From positions 2,379,458-2,413,342 of the forward strand of contig BFEA01000170.1 in the NCBI GenBank assembly GCA_003427395.1: a stretch of DNA of 33,885 nt, in the 5' to 3' direction. Positions within the stretch are counted from its first letter, which is position 1. The number at the start of each line of letters is the position of its first letter. The notes under the pieces were generated by a model. That model did not search any database and was not told the DNA's origin. It worked only from the letters and a program-made list of their open reading frames with translations. Source of the stretch: Chara braunii. Its lineage: Eukaryota > Streptophyta > Charophyceae > Charales > Characeae. Both the position numbers and the translations under genes were made by a program. This document shows, piece by piece, positions 1 through 9,382 of the stretch.

Positions 1-360
1 GATGATGATGATGATGATGTGAGGGCACTTACCTTGTATTGGCGATGGTCTGCATGGGCGACATCTTCAAGTACTTCGGGTTGCTGCTGATGTCAACAGT
101 TGCATTGTCAATTAGTAGGCTGTAGTAGCTGTGTTAGGAGTAGGCTGGTCGCTGAGCGCTAAGTAGGAGAGTGAAGGGACTGGACTCTTGTGTTGATGAG
201 GAGAGAGTATGCTCTCCGTGACATTGGTTTTCAGTACTATGAACCTCCATTGGTGTATTATTGGTGCAATGCTGCTCTCTGGACATGGTGTGACTATCTG
301 GCTTTCAATGTGATGGTGTATTCTGGAATTGTCATCTCGCTGTTGCTTATTTTCCTTGCA
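1..360 (+). repeat. Left long terminal repeat (5' end outside window)
   Basis: This stretch is repeated at 5368-5731 with about 15 substitutions (counted by eye) and one 4-bp indel. The similarity stops exactly at the sequence CCTTGCA in both copies, and in this copy a primer-binding-like site follows three bases later. An LTR ends in CA and is followed by the primer site, so this fits the 3' end of a 5' LTR. It opens with six GAT triplets, and the window starts inside or at the edge of the LTR, so its true TG start and target duplication cannot be seen. Confidence 0.75.
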
Positions 361-960
361 ATTTGGTATCGGAGCTGGTTCATATTGCGCTTCATTGGTT
401 CTTCGCAATAGCTATTGGTGCTTCGCATGAGGTGTGGGGCAGTGATAAGGCATTGGCATTGAACATTAGGCGGCCCAGGGTAGAGTGGGCGCGCCAGGGA
501 GCTATGTGGTGACATACGAGGTGTATGTTGGATGATGAGAGCTCGCTGATGTGGCATATTAAGCCGAGGTGGAACCGCATTCTGCTGTTGGTTGTGCCGA
601 GGCAAAAACCGGTCATCAAAATTGCACATCAGGTTGCCGGTGAGAAATCTGTGGTTGGGGGCAGCATTTATGAGGTACGTTGCTCTCTTCCTTATCTACC
701 CTCTTCATTGCTTCTTACCGTGAGGAAGTGAGTCTTGTCTTGAGAGTCCTCTCGATGTGAGGTGTCGCAAGCGCTCAACCTTGAGGTTCAACATTCTTCC
801 TGGGCAGCAAGCTGGTGGGAGACGGGCGTAGCCTCTGAAGGGCCCTGGACGAAGCACTCGGGTCACAGTCACCATGCCAACCCGTTGGGACTAGTACACG
901 CATGCTTGGCAGCAAGTCCTTGGTTCCGCTGCTTGCACAATAGAGGTCGTGCAGGGCATG
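361..960 (+). repeat. Retrotransposon leader, repeated at 6214-6800
   Basis: The ~600 bases after the left LTR match 6214-6800 in order, with many substitutions and small indels. Shared blocks include TTATCTACCCTCTTC (693 and 6558), CTCAACCTTGAG (775 and 6638) and GGACGAAGCACT (847 and 6710). The match fades near 960. It contains no convincing coding sequence. It is best read as untranslated leader of this LTR family, or as the body of a non-autonomous member. Confidence 0.6.
364..377 (+). other. Primer-binding site, tRNA-iMet type
   Basis: TGGTATCGGAGC starts three bases after the CA that ends the left LTR. It differs by one base from TGGTATCAGAGC, the site complementary to the 3' end of plant initiator Met tRNA used by many plant LTR retrotransposons. 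A diverged version (CGTATCGGAG) occurs at the same place after the related LTR tail at 6213. Confidence 0.65.
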
Positions 961-1836
961 CCAGCCCTTTGGGACAGACGCTTACCAGACCGTCTTTAAA
1001 TATTTTTGGCTGGGGACTTGGTGTTGAACCTGGCTGTGATCGTCGTCTTGTCTGCGACGTTAAATAATTCCTGAGGAGATGGGGGCTCTCCTTAAATCCC
1101 TCCTGATCAGCCAGATCAAACCGGGTGGAAGGCTCGTTGCATGCGAGGATAAATAAAGTGCAGGGGCTGGCAGGTTCGACGTTGACTTGGGGCACAACGG
1201 TGGGCCAGATTGCACACCTTCAGACACGCTGCTCAACCAGATGCTCAGGATGTTGACACAAAGTGACCAATCAAGAAGGACATAGGAGGAGGGGGGATTC
1301 CGGTAACAGTTCACAATGGCTATAATTAGACATTCTGCCATCCAGTGTACATCTCCAACAGGAGATGTTATTTATGTTTTGATTATTTAGTTGTTACAGA
1401 CTTGACTAACAACTAACAGACAGCTACAGACAGACTAGGTCTTTGCTGCAAGGCTATCTGTATTAGAGTAATCTAAAAATAGATTTAATATATATCCTGC
1501 AGGATCTGACATTAGTTGCAACTACATCACCTACCTATTTCTGTTTAGGCCGACCATAAGTAGTTGTGTATCATATGCGGTTGTGTGTCATGCTAAGGTA
1601 GGATTCAGTGTGGATTCTGGTTTAGATCACACACATTGTAGCTTATGAGTGAAGACAGTAGTGAGGAGGAGGGAAGGCTAGTGCAACCCCTTAGGATCAC
1701 ACGGAGAACCGCTCTTAGTCAACCAATCACTTTCTAGGAGTTAGCTCCATGGGAGGAAAGGAGACTACGAAGGGAAGCAAGGGAGAGGGTAGCAGCGAGG
1801 AGGATTACGGACGCAACAGCCAGCTTAGAGGCTGCG
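961..1836 (+). other. Non-coding stretch before gag, with a possible second LTR end
   Basis: No coding region is supported here. At 1152-1157 there is an AATAAA and at 1188-1206 a sequence close to the tRNA-Lys primer site used by many retroelements (TGGGGCACAACGGTGGG against TGGCGCCCAACGTGGGG, two mismatches and two indels). A poly(A) signal followed about 30 bases later by a primer site is how the end of an LTR looks. The gag-bearing element may therefore be a separate element nested behind the leader at 361-960. No second copy of 961-1183 is visible downstream, so this stays tentative. The rest, 1207-1836, is purine-rich leader without recognisable features. Confidence 0.35.
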
Positions 1837-3570
1837 ATGGCTACCGCCGCCTCTATGTCACAAACCTCTTCCCAGTCTTCTTCGTTAGAAGCAAGGCAGA
1901 GTGGATCGGGTGCAGTTTGTCAGTCTGCTGGTTTGCAAGTCGGCCAGCAGAGTCCACTCACACCGGAGGATTTAGAAATCCGACAGGCAAAAGAACTTCA
2001 GGATGAGCTGCAGCGGCAGTTGGATAAAGCAACAGAGAGGAGAAGAAGAGCAATACTCAGAAAGGCTAGACTAGGAAGTAGAGTGCAGGAGCTAGGCAGA
2101 CTGGAAGGGCTAGATGAGGCGGCATTAGACCCTGATGTCCGTGTGCTGCGTAGTGCTTTACTATCAGTGGCAGAAGCGCAGAATGTCCAGCAGGAATTGC
2201 TGACCGAATTGGTGGCAGGCCAGAAACAAATCTTGGCTGAACTTCGGGCTCCTCGTACAGTGGTGAGGCAGTCGCAGTTTGTTGTAGCTCCCCCTGCGGG
2301 TGCGGGTCCTTCATCGATGTCGCAACCCACAGGGCCATCTTTCTCTCCTATGTTTGGCATGCCCCCTCCAGGTGGTTTAGTAGCAACCAGTGGTCCGGTT
2401 CATAGAGTCTCAGTCGTACCATCTACGACAGTGGTCACTACAGTCCCACTGTCAAGCCAGGCCCAGGTTAGTGTGCAACAGCCTGTTTCAGTGGCTATGC
2501 AGCCGCTGCAGCAAGCCCCTGGGCCCATGCAGCCTATGCAACCGATGCAGTGGATGCCCAAGATACCCTTGCTGAGTCCTAAGCCCTTCTCTGGCGACAG
2601 GAAGAAGGATGAGGACTTGGATACCTGGGTTAGAACGATGCCTACCTATGTGAGGCACAAACTTACCAGGCCAAAGCAGGAAGTTGTAGTGGCTGCCTCC
2701 TTTTTAGAGGGGTCAGCAGCCCACTGGTTGAATGGTCTAGTGCAGCAGCAGGGCTACGGTCAAAACTTCGATGACTGGGCACAGGCTCAGACAGTGGAAG
2801 AGTTCGTACGGTCCGTGTACAACAGGTGGCACGACCCACAAGAGGCTTTGAAGGCCACCGATGCAATCAACAGTCTTTGTTCCCGCAGGTACAAGAATGT
2901 TCGAGAGCTAACGGACACCGTAGAATGTTTACTCGTGGTACCTGGTGTGCGTTTTGACCAGCAGGTTCTCCTAACGGATTACGTAAGGTGCCTACCTGCA
3001 GAGGTAAGGACCAAGCTGCTTGATGAGGCCTATGTCGAACAGCATAACTTCGCTACTTTTAGTAAGAAATCTCTGGATATAGAGGCAAATTTGGGATCTG
3101 CACATCAGAGTCAGGGAGATGGTAGGAAGAGGAGACTCCCCCAGGACTGGAAGAAGAAAGGGCAACTAATGTTCGTCGACCATGATGGTCAGGCGACTGA
3201 AATTGACGACTTCACGGACTTGGGGGAAGAGATAGACCACGATGGGGCCAGTGAGATTTCGGATGGGGGAGTTCTAGCACCCATCAAGGAAAAGGCTAGG
3301 GGGACCGGGAAAAAAAAGGTAATACGGTCCACGGGTCAGGGCGACCAAGGGACACCCGCATGGGTGAAAATTGGTTTAGATTACGAGGTGTGGAGGGACC
3401 GAGTTGCCAGGGGCACATGCATGAACTGTGGCAACTATGGCCACACATCACGGACATGTCGAGGCAAAAAGGTCACAACGAAGGTAGCATCACCAACAGT
3501 GGTGGGCTTATCTTCGAACTTTGGCAGTGCTTCTGCGAGCACTTCGCAGGGAAACTCCTCGGGCCAGTAG
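1837..3570 (+). CDS. gag: Ty3/gypsy-type Gag polyprotein, intact frame
   Basis: A 577-residue open frame, the longest in the window. The N-terminal ~130 residues are Ser/Gln-rich and then a charged, probably coiled-coil stretch (about residues 45-110). A Pro/Gln/Met-rich linker follows (about 140-250). The retrotransposon gag fold is suggested from about 250 to 430 by the FSG...DLDTW start and the conserved LxG.A..W (about 287-300). A basic region precedes one CCHC zinc knuckle, CX2CX4HX4C, at about 528-541, which binds element RNA during packaging. I chose the ATG at 1837 because the upstream purine-rich leader has no longer in-frame start. The frame has no stops although pol downstream is broken, so the insertion may be fairly recent or gag was kept longer. 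The knuckle makes Gag secure; the Ty3/gypsy class rests on the protease and RT that follow. Confidence 0.85.
   Translation: MATAASMSQTSSQSSSLEARQSGSGAVCQSAGLQVGQQSPLTPEDLEIRQAKELQDELQRQLDKATERRRRAILRKARLGSRVQELGRLEGLDEAALDPDVRVLRSALLSVAEAQNVQQELLTELVAGQKQILAELRAPRTVVRQSQFVVAPPAGAGPSSMSQPTGPSFSPMFGMPPPGGLVATSGPVHRVSVVPSTTVVTTVPLSSQAQVSVQQPVSVAMQPLQQAPGPMQPMQPMQWMPKIPLLSPKPFSGDRKKDEDLDTWVRTMPTYVRHKLTRPKQEVVVAASFLEGSAAHWLNGLVQQQGYGQNFDDWAQAQTVEEFVRSVYNRWHDPQEALKATDAINSLCSRRYKNVRELTDTVECLLVVPGVRFDQQVLLTDYVRCLPAEVRTKLLDEAYVEQHNFATFSKKSLDIEANLGSAHQSQGDGRKRRLPQDWKKKGQLMFVDHDGQATEIDDFTDLGEEIDHDGASEISDGGVLAPIKEKARGTGKKKVIRSTGQGDQGTPAWVKIGLDYEVWRDRVARGTCMNCGNYGHTSRTCRGKKVTTKVASPTVVGLSSNFGSASASTSQGNSSGQ
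3312..3318 (+). promoter_or_regulatory. Candidate -1 ribosomal slippery site between gag and pro/pol
   Basis: A AAA AAG, read in the gag frame, has the canonical X XXY YYZ form. From 3318 the -1 frame is open through the gag stop and on into the protease to 4173. A shift here would make a Gag-Pro product lacking the zinc knuckle, which is unusual, so the true shift could lie nearer 3570. I did not identify a convincing pseudoknot downstream. Confidence 0.35.
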
Positions 3571-4175
3571 GAGTGTTAGCCGCCTTTACTCGCGCGGAAG
3601 TGGTTATGTTGCCTTCCCCACTTCAGGCGTTGGCCAAGGCTAGTGACCCATACATCGCCCCGCAGACACATTCAGACCCACCGACGCTCTGTTTGAGAGA
3701 TGTGTCTGAGGCCCTAGAAGAGTTAGAGACTGAGTGGTCAGGGAAGCACCCCAGGGACTCTTGGGCGATGATCAGTAGAGGTCCAAAGGGTGAACATTTC
3801 GTGGTAGAGGTTGATGTAGGTGGCCGCAAGGTTGGCGCCTTCGCAGACATAGGCTCTACACGAAACTTCATCAGTCGTGCTTGTGTGGATAGACTGCGCT
3901 TTGGGGACCAAGTGCAGCGGCTTAGCAGAACTGTAGCTTTTACGCTAGCCAACAAGCACAAAATGATGGTAAAGGATTATGTCAAGGACGTAGTCTGCAC
4001 CTTCTCCTATGGAGGAGGGGAAGTGATCCACAAGATCTCCTTCCTAGTTAGCGACGAACTGCCCTTTGATATGCTATTAGGCGTGTACTACCTCGAGGTT
4101 TCTCAACCTCTGTTTGATTGGGATAGAAAGGTGTTGATACACAAGCTTCCAAACGGTAGGACCGTTAGACTGTAA
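3318..4175 (+). CDS. Retropepsin-like aspartic protease region of pol
   Basis: This frame is -1 relative to gag and overlaps its last ~250 bases; the first ATG in it is at 3360. The recognisable protease is roughly 3780-4160. Residues counted from that ATG: V-E-V-D-V then FADIGSTRNFIS (about 161-172), matching the beta strand and active-site loop of Ty3/gypsy proteases, and a later D-M-L-L-G-V motif (about 238-243) typical of the second half of the fold. The catalytic triplet reads D-I-G rather than D-S/T-G, an unusual residue next to the catalytic Asp. The protein ends at a TAA at 4173-4175. After it the same frame continues as pol-like sequence, so this is probably the front of a longer Pol cut by a nonsense mutation. 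Confidence 0.7.
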   Translation, partial: GNTVHGSGRPRDTRMGENWFRLRGVEGPSCQGHMHELWQLWPHITDMSRQKGHNEGSITNSGGLIFELWQCFCEHFAGKLLGPVGVLAAFTRAEVVMLPSPLQALAKASDPYIAPQTHSDPPTLCLRDVSEALEELETEWSGKHPRDSWAMISRGPKGEHFVVEVDVGGRKVGAFADIGSTRNFISRACVDRLRFGDQVQRLSRTVAFTLANKHKMMVKDYVKDVVCTFSYGGGEVIHKISFLVSDELPFDMLLGVYYLEVSQPLFDWDRKVLIHKLPNGRTVRL

Positions 4176-4556
4176 AAGTATAAAGCTAGCAGTCTAGTGG
4201 AAAACTACGGTTGCATGTGTGCCTCCTCTTTCTATAACTACTATAAACAAAATCGCGAGGAGGGCATGTACTTAGTTTTTGTCTCTGAGAAAGGGGAGGC
4301 CGTTAAATCACCCCCAGAGATAGAATCAGTCGTCGCTCAATATTCAGACCTTTTTTAGGATCCCACAGGCGTGGTAGAAAAGGAGGTTGTCCATGCAATA
4401 GAGGTGGTCCCAGGTAGTAAGGTGCCTAGAGGACGAATCTATAGGATGTAGATGAGCTCCGCCGCCAGCTCAAGGAGCTCACAGAGAAGGGATGGATTCG
4501 GCCTAGTACCTCCCCTTGCAACGCTCCAGTCCTATTCGTACCGAAGAAGGGATCCA
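4176..4556 (+). pseudogene. Broken reverse transcriptase N-terminus of the same pol
   Basis: The frame of the protease continues past its TAA with pol-linker-like sequence ending in YSDLF. It meets TAG at 4356-4358 and then reads DPTGVVEKEVVHAIEVVPGS...RIYRM, the conserved entry to Ty3/gypsy RT. It stops again at 4449. From 4451 another frame gives DELRRQLKELTEKGWIRPST followed by a CNAPVLFVPKKG block, the classic first RT motif. The homology ends near 4556 and the following palm motifs (CVDYR, YxDD) are absent, as are RNase H and integrase. The element is therefore truncated and immobile without help in trans. Confidence 0.8.
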
Positions 4557-5367
4557 TCTCTCGACTTCCGCACTCTTTTATCACTGTCGTGCTGCACTTG
4601 CTGGTTCAAGGGCCCTTTGGCCTTAGTCTTATTGCATCCCAACGGCCCTCCCAGCCTCATGCTACGTCCTATATGCCCCTGCTCCTACGCTTATTCTCGT
4701 GCCATTGCTGGTTTTCTCCTCTTGTGGTTTTCACCCCAGGACATCACTCCCCCTTGTGGCCTAATCCTTTGTCTTTTCTCTCTCCTGCCTCCTCACTCCA
4801 GATTTCTCTGTTGTGCATAGTTCGTCCATATTCAGTCTCTCAAGTGATGGGAAGTTATTCGTGACCCACCAGTCCCGACACCGGGCAACAAAGACATTTC
4901 CACGGCCTTCCAGGCTTTTCCAAAGAACGTAGGCCCTGGGCGTGATTCGCAGCCTCATACAGAGACAGTTGGGCACCCAACCGAACAAGGCCCAGCAGCC
5001 CAGTAGCTGCTGTACACAGGCAGCATCCTGGGGCCTTCCAGAAGCTTCTGGGCCCAGGCCAGGGCAGCCAGGCTGCGCGAGCAAGCCAGCTCTTTCCATA
5101 AAGGAAAGAGCTCACCCCTGGCAGCCTCATTCGGTCACTTGTTGGCTGGCAGCAGCGCTGCTGGAGCGATAGCTCGCGGGCTGACTACTAGCATTGGGAG
5201 CAAGAGGCTGCGCACGTGCGGTCGTGTGGTGAAGCAGGGCGCTGCTGAGGACAGCGCCATAGCCAGCCTTCATAGCAGGCTGGGCTTGGATATACAGTGA
5301 GGCGCAGGGGTGGTCTTCGGGTGTAAGAGAGGACAGACGTGGGAGTAAAGACAGGGGATAGGTGAAG
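4557..5367. other. Non-coding stretch with a palindrome cluster
   Basis: No gene is supported. Between 4993 and 5163 perfect inverted repeats crowd together: CAGCAG/CTGCTG (4993-4998 and 5007-5012), CCAGAAGCTTCTGG (5038-5051), GCAGCC/GGCTGC (5064-5076), AGCTCTTTCC/GGAAAGAGCT around a 5-base loop (5088-5112) and CAGCAGCGCTGCTG (5150-5163). It replaces the missing part of pol and could be an unclassified repeat inserted into or fused to the element. Purine-rich sequence at 5340-5367 could serve as the polypurine tract before the right LTR. Confidence 0.55.
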
Positions 5368-5731
5368 GATGATGATGATGATGATGTGAGGACACTTACC
5401 TTGTATTGGCGATGGTCTGCATGGGTGACATCTTCAAGTACTTCAGGTTGCTGCTGATGTCAACAGTTGCATTGTCAATTAGTAGGTTGTAGTAGCTGTG
5501 TTAGGAGTAGGCTGGGCGCTGAGCGCTAAGTAGGAGAGTAAAGGGACTGGACTCTTGTGTTGATGAGGAGAGAATATGCTCTCCATGACATTGGTTTTCA
5601 ATTTTATGAACCTCCATTGGTGTATTATTGGTGCAATGCTGCTCTCTGGACACGGTGTGACTATCTATCTGGCTTTCAATGTGATGGTGTATTATGAAAT
5701 TGTTATCTCGCTGTTGCTTATTTTCCTTGCA
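5368..5731 (+). repeat. Right long terminal repeat
   Basis: Second copy of 1-360, starting with the same six GAT triplets and ending at the same CCTTGCA. Against the left copy I count about 15 substitutions and one inserted TATC (near 5665). Purine-rich sequence precedes it. The two LTRs bracket gag and the truncated pol, giving one element of about 5.7 kb. Because the left edge is outside the window, the 5-bp target duplication cannot be checked. Confidence 0.75.
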
Positions 5732-5816
5732 CTTGTGAGATTTTGTTGTGCTCTTATTTGGTGGGCTTCTGCTTTTGGTTCGAGGTCAAGACTATCTGGT
5801 TTCATGTGTATGATGC

Positions 5817-6189
5817 TTTTTTTTTTTTTAAGACATGCTCCAATCTATTCGTGGGGAGCAGCACGTGCTGGGAATCGGGCCCAGCGTCCCATATGAAGAC
5901 ATGTAGAAAAAATTTATGAACGAATTGAAGTATCGGGGCCATTACCCGGTTTCGGCTTGAGAGTATCCTCCGATATCATAAACAAACTGCTAAAAATCGG
6001 GATAGATGATGAGAAAACTACGAATATAGATGATGAGAAAAACTACGAATCCTTTTTTATGATCGCTAAACACCTCCTGAAATCCACCCGCACTTCTCCG
6101 AACACTCAAGTATCTAAGGGAATTCCAGCAGATCATAACAAAGCTCACCAAAACTGACTTATTCTCTGACACACTCATCTAGGCCTATT
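5817..6189 (-). mobile_element. Short LINE-tailed insertion (5'-truncated LINE or SINE)
   Basis: A run of 13 T at 5817-5829 is followed by ~65 bases that match the region just inside the poly(A) tail of the large LINE. Shared blocks are TCTATT-GTGGGGAG at 5839 and 7431, and CAGCGTCCC at 5882 and 7470. Read on the minus strand it is a 3' tail with poly(A). The rest, up to the LTR tail near 6190, does not match the large LINE clearly. It contains a 24/25-bp tandem duplication (6002-6025, 6026-6050). TTTTCCTTGCA-like sequence occurs on both sides (5721 and 6203), because the insert lies between two related LTR ends. Confidence 0.55.
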
Positions 6190-6800
6190 CGCTATCGCTC
6201 ATTTTCCTTGCATTTTCGTATCGGAGTTGTGGTTCGTTGCGCTAATTTGGCGCTTGTCTTCTGCTTATGCGGTGCATGCACGTGGTTAGCTGGGTGAGCG
6301 ACCGTGCGTAGTGTGCAGTGAGGAGGGCGAAGGCAAACAGGCGACCTAGGAGGAGAGGGGTATCGCCAGGAAGGCTTTGAGGTGATATTGGGTGTTTGGC
6401 AGTGTGATGAAAACTATCTGATGTGCGATTGATGTTGAGGTGGAACGGTGGTATAATGCTGGTTGTGCTGAGGCTGGTCATCGCAGTCGACGTCAGGTCA
6501 TCTGGTGAGAATATATGTGATTGGGGACAGCTATATTGAGGTACATTGCTCTTAACCTTATCTACCCTCTTCGACACCTCTTACCGTAAGGATGTGTGTT
6601 CTGTCTTGAGAGTCGACTCATGTGAGGAGTCGAGTGCGCTCAACCTTGAGAGTCGGCATTGTTTACGTGGGGCATCTGGAAGGAGAGGGTGTTGCCATCT
6701 GAAGGGCGCTGGACGAAGCACTGGGTCACGGTCACCATGCGAACCCATCGGGAGTAGAGCACGCATGCTTTGCTGCTTTGTCCTTTGTTTGCCTGCTAGA
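6190..6800 (+). repeat. Truncated second LTR tail plus leader
   Basis: CTCATTTTCCTTGCA at 6199-6213 matches the end of both LTRs and is followed by a diverged primer-like site and then by the same leader as 361-960. This copy is much more diverged than the LTR pair, so it comes from an older or different member of the family. Its body beyond ~6800 is missing. Confidence 0.6.
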
Positions 6801-6801
6801 G

Positions 6802-7020
6802 GTGGGCACAGGGTGCCCACAACCACACCCACCTGCCCCACCCGGCCCACAAGGTGATTGGGTTGGCCACGGGTCTACCTATGCCTCCTTGGGTGGGTGA
6901 CAGGCGTGTACAGCTAGTGGGCATTTTTGGGTCATGGGCGGGTCAATATTTGCTCTGGGTCACCCGTCGGGTGGGTGACAGGTGGGCGTTGGCCTGGGTC
7001 ACCCGACCCATAGACTCAGG
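6802..7020. repeat. G-rich short-word array (GGGTGAC / GTCACCC)
   Basis: This stretch begins with a perfect hairpin, GTGGGCAC/GTGCCCAC (6802-6820). It then carries repeated forms of one word in both orientations: GGGTGGGTGACAGG twice (near 6890 and 6967) and GGGTCACCCG twice (near 6957 and 6998). It resembles one arm of the motif-armed insertions at 16238 and 32144, but no second arm or target duplication is visible. Confidence 0.4.
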
Positions 7021-7335
7021 ACCACGCAAGAAAATCCCCCCCCCCCATTCTCCCCCTTAGGCCCTTGACGCCTTTCAGCCCCCCCCGCCACCAAAAAATA
7101 AAAACGAACAAGGCCTTGGGTCTGTCTGTGCAGTGCATAGGCTCGAGGTTGAGAGCGACGAAAAAGGCGGGCCTGCGTACAGTCACGCAGGGTCGCCTAT
7201 TACATCAGGGCAAAGAAAAAAAAACAAAGAGCGCACTCCAACAGTTCAGCCCCTTGCCCAATTCTTCTCTTAAAAAAGGAGGGCTCAGTTCTAACCACAG
7301 TAGGCGGCTAGATCTGTCCTCTTTGAACTTCGCCC
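7021..7335. other. Non-coding stretch
   Basis: Two C-runs (near 7028 and 7079) and A-rich stretches. I see no gene, RNA or element signature here. It borders the tail of the LINE. Confidence 0.4.
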
Positions 7336-7724
7336 TTTTTTTTTTTTTTTTTTTTTAAATCAAAACACAACTGACGTCATTAGGAATGGTGATAAGAGCA
7401 GCCATTCCTAATCACCCAGTTGAGACTCCAGTCTATTGGTGGGGAGTATCACTTGTTGAAAACCGGGTTCAGCGTCCCTTATACAAAAAAATATCCAGTA
7501 TTACAACTCGATGAGAGTCAAAAGGATCAAAACCACCTCTTCAGTCCTGATCAGACCGCCATATAGGACAAGCACCTCAAGCAGTTCTAACCCTCCTGAT
7601 GATGAGGAATCATTCTTCATTATCCGACCTCCCCCCCACCACACCATCGAGGTTCTACTAAAGCTAACTTCGAGGGAGGGAACAGTTCAAAAAAGCATGC
7701 AAAATTTCTGAGAAACTCCTCTGG

Positions 7725-9382
7725 CTAAATATCGAACCAGTCATTAAACTGTAGCAAGTAACTCTTCTTGAGAGGCATCACAGACTCAATCTCATCAGGC
7801 CATATCACATGTCCAATTCCTTGCTCCTGAGATCCCCTAACCAGTCCACTGTGAATTTGAAGAATAGATTTCTTGATGTCTTTCTTCTGAGTTAGAGATT
7901 TTAATTTAACTTGAAGATAAACCCATTGAGCCCGAATTTCTGTTTCCACAAATTGGTTGATATTCTGAGAAAATTTTATCCCTTCCATACTTACCTCCTC
8001 CATTACATATACACACCTCCTTTGCCATATGGTCCATATGATAGCTTTCCTACCAAGACAAAATAGATTGACTGAAAGGTTGAGAGGGGCAGGTCAACCG
8101 GATTCCATTGTCCTAGTAAAAGGGATCTCCATTCCCAAGGTCACTCGAGGCCCGTTAGTCTTCGCTAAATACAGTCTCAGCGTCGCCACATAGGATGGAC
8201 CCTGGACACTAAGTAAAAATGTGTTCAATCGTTTCTCTATATTTACGAGAGGGGAATGCCATGTGATAAGATCGGCACCATGGTAACGCTAAACCCCGCT
8301 GTTCCAACGTTGAGTGATCTATCAACCAGTCATTGGTGGGCAGACATCTATGCATAATCTGCCATTGAAGTGAAGCAAATTTGGCTGGTCTTTCCTTAAC
8401 GGATCGAAACCATCGTACTGATCTAAACTGGTCTATGTGGATGCTGAGATGTCTTACCCATCTGTCTTGCACAATTGCTGGAACATTGACTTTGGGTATC
8501 AACATCCAACAAGCTGCCTTGACAATCAGGGATTGAAGTGTTATGGGCTTACCTCTCTTCGAAACCTTCCATGTATATTCCCCAGGGTCAAGTCAGAGCT
8601 CTGCTATTGGGATTCCCAGGCAGTAGGTCTGCCATCGAGCAAGTGTTGTGTGGCTAGGTATTGTGTGAAGTAGGACCCTAATCCTGTATAACATTTTGTT
8701 GGGCACCCACTCCACCCTGTCTGGATCATACCTAGCCAAAAAAAAATCATGTTGCAAACAAAAAATATTTACCATTGCTCCATCCTGATATTGGTAAACA
8801 ACCTGACCTATTATCCTTACTTTCTCTGAATCATATCTCGCAACCCAATCTGAATCCTGTAGGCGGTATCCTTTTCTTAGCGTTTTTCCCCAGGCCAAAG
8901 GAATGGAGAAAATTATTTGGTTCAACATTTCAGGCAGGTGGTGAATATATTTGAGAGTGAATCTAAGTTGCTCTACAGGCTTCCAGTTCTTTACCGATGA
9001 ATCCCATACATCCTTAACCATCGATGTTTTTATCAATTGAAGAGACAATGCCTGACATTGTAAAGATGGATTCAATATGCCTAATCCCCCCTTCGATTGG
9101 TTGAATAAGTGTAAGCCATGCTACCCTTGGAATTACTCTTTGAGTTTCATGATTTCCCCTTAAGAGAAAGGATATCAGTAATTTTTTCAATGTCTTTGTT
9201 GTTGTCTTGGTGAGTGACCAGATTGCAGACTTGTATCGAATGGATGCTAATATTACATTATTGATGATTAAGGCCCTTCCAAATAAAGAAGTATGTTGAT
9301 TTTTCCATTGGGACATTTTTTCTAGCGCAGTTTTTGCTATCCAATCATCGTTTGTAGTGGGTCTCAGCAGTAAGGGAAACAC
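7725..9382 (-). pseudogene. LINE ORF2 C-terminal region with zf-RVT-like segment
   Basis: Frames 9382-9014, 9075-8593, 8505-8209 and 8003-7725 continue the LINE protein. The first carries the thumb-like SLFGRALIINNVILASIRY segment common after plant LINE RT. The third has FASLQWQIMHRCLPTNDWL..RGLALPWCRSYHMA, which follows the zf-RVT pattern (W.....LPT...L), though the cysteine ligands are incomplete. The last frame ends at a stop at 7725 and is followed by ~365 bases of 3' untranslated sequence and the poly(A). Confidence 0.7.

Noticed and set aside
1998-2866. Minus-strand and secondary frames under gag
   Set aside because: Shadows of the gag frame.
4173-4451. Programmed stop readthrough in pol (TAA, TAG, TAG in one frame)
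   Set aside because: Three stops followed by a frame change and truncation fit decay better than recoding.
4452-4864. Plus-strand frames starting MSSAASS and MLHLLV
   Set aside because: The first is the wrong frame of the RT fragment (DELRRQLKEL in the neighbouring frame); the second has no motif.
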